Shown here: positions 61,412-64,000 of the stretch, piece after piece
Layout of the letters: the number at the start of each line of letters is the position of its first letter
How positions within the stretch are numbered: the first letter of the stretch is position 1
Source of the DNA: Geodermatophilaceae bacterium URHA0031
GTDB lineage: Bacteria > Actinomycetota > Actinomycetes > Mycobacteriales > Geodermatophilaceae
Assembly (NCBI GenBank): GCA_000620205.1
Contig: JHVP01000015.1
Span: forward strand, 1-64,000
DNA length: 64,000 nucleotides
Reading direction: 5' to 3'
Notes under the pieces: model-generated
Seen by the model: only the letters and a program-made list of their open reading frames with translations
Told to the model about the DNA's origin: nothing
Databases searched by the model: none
Position numbers and translations under genes: made by a program

Positions 61412-61996
61412 GTGGACGGCGTGACGTCGGACGTGCCCGTGGCGGGACTGGTGCTCGCCGCCGGGGGTGGCCGGCGGTACGGCATGCCGAAGGCGCTGGT
61501 CGAGTACGACGGCAGCCTGCTGGTCGAGCGGGCGGTCCGGACGGCGGCCGCGGTCTGCGACCCGGTGCTGGTCGTCCTCGGTGCGCAGGCGGTCGACGTC
61601 TGGCGCACCGCCGACCTGTCCGGCGCGACCGTGCTGGTGAACACCGACTGGGAGTCCGGGATGGCCTCCAGCCTGCGCACCGGGCTGGAGGGGCTGCGGA
61701 GCTGGCCCGGCCGGGTCGACGCCGCGCTGGTGCAGCTGGTGGACATGCCGGGGATGACCCCGGCCGCGCTGGCCCGGATGGCGGCGCACGCGGCCCCCGA
61801 CGCGCTGGCCGTGGCCGGCTACGACGGCGTCCGCGGGCACCCGGTGCTGCTCGGCCGGGAGCACTGGGCCGGGGTGGCGGAGACCGCGACCGGTGACGAG
61901 GGCGCGCGTCGCTACCTGGCCGCGCACGACGTCCGCGAGGTCGACTGCACCGGGCTGGCCGACCCGACCGACCTCGACGTGCCCCCGACGAGCTGA
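61412..61996 (+). CDS. MobA/MocA-like nucleotidyltransferase
   Basis: A 194-residue NTP-transferase. The nucleotide-binding motif is GLVLAAGGGRRYGMPKAL at residue 11, followed by WESGMASSLRTGLEGL and VQLVDMPGMTP, where the Asp binds metal. It resembles MocA-type CTP:molybdopterin cytidylyltransferases or MobA (guanylyl). MocA serves xanthine dehydrogenase-type enzymes, none of which is in the window. GTG 61412 or GTG 61421 may be the start. It lies between modC and moaE, which supports a cofactor role. Confidence 0.82.
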   Translation: MDGVTSDVPVAGLVLAAGGGRRYGMPKALVEYDGSLLVERAVRTAAAVCDPVLVVLGAQAVDVWRTADLSGATVLVNTDWESGMASSLRTGLEGLRSWPGRVDAALVQLVDMPGMTPAALARMAAHAAPDALAVAGYDGVRGHPVLLGREHWAGVAETATGDEGARRYLAAHDVREVDCTGLADPTDLDVPPTS

Positions 61997-62004
61997 GCCG
62001 CGGG

Positions 62005-62010
62005 TACCTT
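62005..62010 (+). promoter_or_regulatory. Leaderless -10 element of moaE
   Basis: TACCTT, 6 bases before GTG 62017. It lies just after the stop of the nucleotidyltransferase gene. Confidence 0.5.
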
Positions 62011-62016
62011 CGCGCC

Positions 62017-62436
62017 GTGGACACCCTCCTGGCCCGGGTCACCGGAGAACCGCTGTCGGTCGCCGAGCACGAGGCGGCGGTGGCCGACAAGGCAGCGGGC
62101 GCCGTCGTCTCCTTCGCCGGCGTGGTCCGCGACCACGACGGCGGCCGGTCGGTCACCGAGCTGGAGTACGTCGGGCACCCGACCGCGCCGGAGCTGATCG
62201 CCGAGATCGCCGCGGAGTTCGCCGCCCGCCCGGACGTCGCGTCGGTCGCCGTCTCGCACCGGGTGGGGCTGCTCGCCATCGGTGACGTCGCCCTCGCCTG
62301 CGCGGTGAGCGCAGCTCACCGCGGGCAGGCGTTCACCGCCTGCGCCGAGCTCGTCGACGAGGTCAAGGCCCGGCTGCCGATCTGGAAGCGCCAGGTGTTC
62401 ACCGACGGCCAGGAGGAGTGGGTGGCCTGCCCCTGA
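62017..62436 (+). CDS. moaE: MoaE: molybdopterin synthase large subunit
   Basis: A 139-residue MoaE. Motifs: AGAVVSFAGVVRDHDGGRSV, LEYVGHPTAPELI, VAVSHRVGLLAIGDVALACAV and LVDEVKARLPIWKRQVFTDG, whose Lys residues bind the substrate. It joins with MoaD, encoded on the other strand 220 bases away, to insert two sulfurs into cyclic pyranopterin. Leaderless GTG start. Confidence 0.96.
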   Translation: MDTLLARVTGEPLSVAEHEAAVADKAAGAVVSFAGVVRDHDGGRSVTELEYVGHPTAPELIAEIAAEFAARPDVASVAVSHRVGLLAIGDVALACAVSAAHRGQAFTACAELVDEVKARLPIWKRQVFTDGQEEWVACP

Positions 62437-62451
62437 CCTGACGGTCGGCGG

Positions 62452-62646
62452 TCAGCGGGCGCCGGCCAGCCCGTCGTCGTCGCGGCGCGTGGTGCCCTCG
62501 GCCTGCTCCTCCTCGGCCTCGCCCTCCAGCCGGCGGGCCTCGCCGTCCAGCGTGGCGGCGGCGTCGCCGTGCGTCTGGCCGTACAGCTCCTCGGCGTGGC
62601 CGAGCAGTTCCTCGGCCTTGGCCTTCGCCTTGTCGAACAGGCTCAT
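62452..62646 (-). CDS. Small charged CsbD/antitoxin-like protein
   Basis: A 64-residue highly charged, likely helical or disordered protein: MSLFDKAKAKAEELLGHAEE at the start, then Glu/Arg-rich repeats (LDGEARRLEGEAEEEQAEG). It resembles small CsbD-like stress proteins or MT0933-type antitoxins by composition, but the match is weak. GAGGAG precedes ATG 62646. It lies 10 bases after moaD on the same strand and may simply share its transcript. Confidence 0.65.
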   Translation of the reverse strand: MSLFDKAKAKAEELLGHAEELYGQTHGDAAATLDGEARRLEGEAEEEQAEGTTRRDDDGLAGAR

Positions 62647-62656
62647 CGGGCTCTCC

Positions 62657-62902
62657 TCATCCGCCGGCAAAAGGTGGGAGCACGTCCACCACCGCGCCGG
62701 GCGCCAGCACCAACGCGCGGTCGCGGGTCGAGGTTCCGTCGACCAGGAACGAGCACGCGGTGAGGACCCGCTCCAGCCGCTCGCCGTGGGCGTCGACGAT
62801 CTGACCGACCAGTTCCTCGAGGCTGCCGGCGTCCCGGGTCTCGGTGTCCACGCCGACGGCGGCGCGCGCGCCGGCGAAGTACCGGACGGTGACCACGTTC
62901 AC
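62657..62902 (-). CDS. moaD: MoaD: molybdopterin synthase sulfur-carrier subunit
   Basis: An 81-residue ubiquitin-fold protein ending in VDVLPPFAGG; the terminal Gly-Gly is thiocarboxylated and donates sulfur in MoaE. The rest (VTVRYFAGARAAVGVD, SLEELVGQIVDAHGE, LVDGTSTRDRALVLAPG) fits MoaD. The GTG is 4 bases after the moaA stop. Confidence 0.94.
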   Translation of the reverse strand: MNVVTVRYFAGARAAVGVDTETRDAGSLEELVGQIVDAHGERLERVLTACSFLVDGTSTRDRALVLAPGAVVDVLPPFAGG

Positions 62903-62906
62903 GGGC

Positions 62907-63965
62907 TCAGCCCCCGATGGCCGACATCGGCCGCGACGGCTGCAGGAAGCTCGGGTCGTCGATGCCGTGGCCGGGCAGCTTGGACAGCGTGGCGATCCGC
63001 CAGCGGTCGGCGATCTCCTGGTCGTCGGCGCCCTCGCGCAGGGCGGTGCGCAGGTCGGACTCCTCGCGGGCGAACAGGCAGTTGCGGATCTGGCCGTCGG
63101 CGGTGAGCCGGGTCCGGTCGCAGGCACCGCAGAACGACCGGGTCACCGACGCGATGACGCCGACCGTCGCCGGGCCGCCGTCGACGAGCCAGCGCTCGGC
63201 CGGGGCGGCGCCGCGCTCCTCGGTGTCAGGGGTCAGCGCGTGCGCAGCGGTGAGCCGCTCGAGGATGTCCTCCGCGGTGACCATCCGGCCGCGGGTCCAG
63301 GCGTGGTGGGCGTCCAGCGGCATCTGCTCGATGAAGCGCAGCTCATAGCCGTTCTCCACGCAGTAGTCGAGCAGCGGGACGGCGTCGACGTCGTTGATGC
63401 CGTGCAACAGAACGGCGTTGACCTTCACCGGGGTGAGCCCGGCGTCCCGCGCGGCCTGCAGACCGGCGAGCACGTCGTCGAGCCGGTCGCGCATCGTCAG
63501 CTGCTTGAACCGTTCGCGGTCGAGCGTGTCGAGGCTGACGTTGATCCGGTCCAGGCCCGCCTCGGCCAGCGCCGGCGCCATCCGGGACAGCCCGATCGCG
63601 TTGGTGGTGAGCGAGACCTCCGGGCGCGGTGCCAGCGCGGTGGCGGCGGCCACGATGCCGGGCAGGCCCGGGCGCAGCAGCGGCTCGCCGCCGGTGAACC
63701 GGACCTCGCGGATGCCCAGCTGCTCGACGCCGATCCGGACCAGCCGGACGACCTCCTCGTCGGTGAGCTGCTCCACCTTGGGCAGCCACTGCAGCCCCTC
63801 GGGCGGCATGCAGTACGTGCAGCGGAGGTTGCAGCGGTCGGTCAGCGACACCCGGAGGTCGGTCGCGACCCGGCCGTGCCGGTCGACCAGGCCACCGGAG
63901 CCGGGGCGGCCTGCGTCCACCTGCGGGCGGACCCGTGGGTCGGGCAGGGGGCTGGAGGTCGTCAC
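62907..63965 (-). CDS. moaA: MoaA: GTP 3',8-cyclase
   Basis: A 352-residue radical SAM enzyme starting molybdopterin synthesis from GTP. The first 4Fe-4S site is C-x3-C-x2-C in TDRCNLRCTYCMPPEG; GGEPLLRPGL binds SAM; the second cluster is in FCGACDRTRLTADGQIRNC. The C-terminal MSAIGG ends in the Gly-Gly needed for activity. moaC, its usual partner, is not in the window. Its GTG lies 7 bases after TAGATT, another leaderless start. It heads moaA-moaD-small gene. Confidence 0.96.
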   Translation of the reverse strand: MTTSSPLPDPRVRPQVDAGRPGSGGLVDRHGRVATDLRVSLTDRCNLRCTYCMPPEGLQWLPKVEQLTDEEVVRLVRIGVEQLGIREVRFTGGEPLLRPGLPGIVAAATALAPRPEVSLTTNAIGLSRMAPALAEAGLDRINVSLDTLDRERFKQLTMRDRLDDVLAGLQAARDAGLTPVKVNAVLLHGINDVDAVPLLDYCVENGYELRFIEQMPLDAHHAWTRGRMVTAEDILERLTAAHALTPDTEERGAAPAERWLVDGGPATVGVIASVTRSFCGACDRTRLTADGQIRNCLFAREESDLRTALREGADDQEIADRWRIATLSKLPGHGIDDPSFLQPSRPMSAIGG

Positions 63966-63972
63966 CCCACCG

Positions 63973-63978
63973 AATCTA
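63973..63978 (-). promoter_or_regulatory. Leaderless -10 element of moaA
   Basis: TAGATT on the minus strand, 7 bases before GTG 63965. Confidence 0.5.
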
Positions 63979-64000
63979 GTCGTCCGGACCGACCGCGCCG

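Noticed and set aside
62434-62455. CTGACC...GGTCAG as a terminator between moaE and the small gene
   Set aside because: Arms of only 6 bases overlapping both stops; weaker than the other hairpins and expected by chance.

Overview
This is a 64-kb chromosomal window from a very GC-rich, gene-dense, motile actinobacterium. GTG starts and 1-4 base ATGA/GTGA overlaps are common, and the gene set (large NAD-glutamate dehydrogenase, LAL regulator, LCP protein, DUF222-HNH protein, SPL-like radical SAM protein) fits the Geodermatophilaceae (Blastococcus/Modestobacter/Geodermatophilus). The genus is an inference. I see no rRNA, tRNA, CRISPR array, insertion sequence or prophage, and no gene-free stretch reaches 300 bases.

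Layout. 1-8.4 kb: two tandem methyl-accepting chemotaxis receptors (the first cut by the window edge) around a VOC-HxlR pair, an unrecognised gene, then a tight cheB-cheR-cheY-cheX-cheY-cheX operon behind a sigma-28-like promoter. 8.4-15.1 kb: DctA-type transporter, PAS-GAF-SpoIIE phosphatase, alpha/beta hydrolase, AAA ATPase and two small membrane proteins. 15.2-24.1 kb: 1639-residue NAD-glutamate dehydrogenase, YceI protein, large LuxR-type (LAL) regulator and a PGPGW membrane protein. 24.1-34.0 kb: alpha-glucosidase, amidase, YaaA, PP2C phosphatase, SPL-like radical SAM protein, HNH protein, VOC protein, exonuclease III, and an SMR exporter with its TetR regulator. 34.0-36.9 kb: acyl-ACP desaturase and LCP protein.

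36.9-50.9 kb is the most coherent block, a divergent L-rhamnose/L-lactate module. A LacI-type regulator is co-transcribed with lutABC (L-lactate to pyruvate). On the other strand run a sugar ABC importer, rhaM, rhaI, a fused rhamnulose-1-phosphate aldolase/dehydrogenase, and rhaB. The aldolase releases L-lactaldehyde; if the dehydrogenase domain makes L-lactate, the Lut genes finish the route. Two CTGAAACGTTTCAG-type operators in the divergent region suggest one regulator controls both arms.

50.9-57.6 kb: ArsR-VOC pair, small genes, acyl-CoA dehydrogenase, DUF4383 protein, carbamoyltransferase, RecQ. 57.6-64 kb: molybdenum block with a Mop-domain protein, an internally deleted ModA twin, modABC, a MobA/MocA-like nucleotidyltransferase, moaE, and convergent moaA-moaD.

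Two patterns cross these regions. At least thirteen start codons sit 6-8 bases after a TANNNT hexamer, the sign of leaderless mRNAs. Many gene junctions carry perfect palindromes or strong GC hairpins without a U tract, including a shared design CGCCAAAA-N6-TTTTGGCG and a tandem pair of GGTTTCGGCGCCGAAACC.
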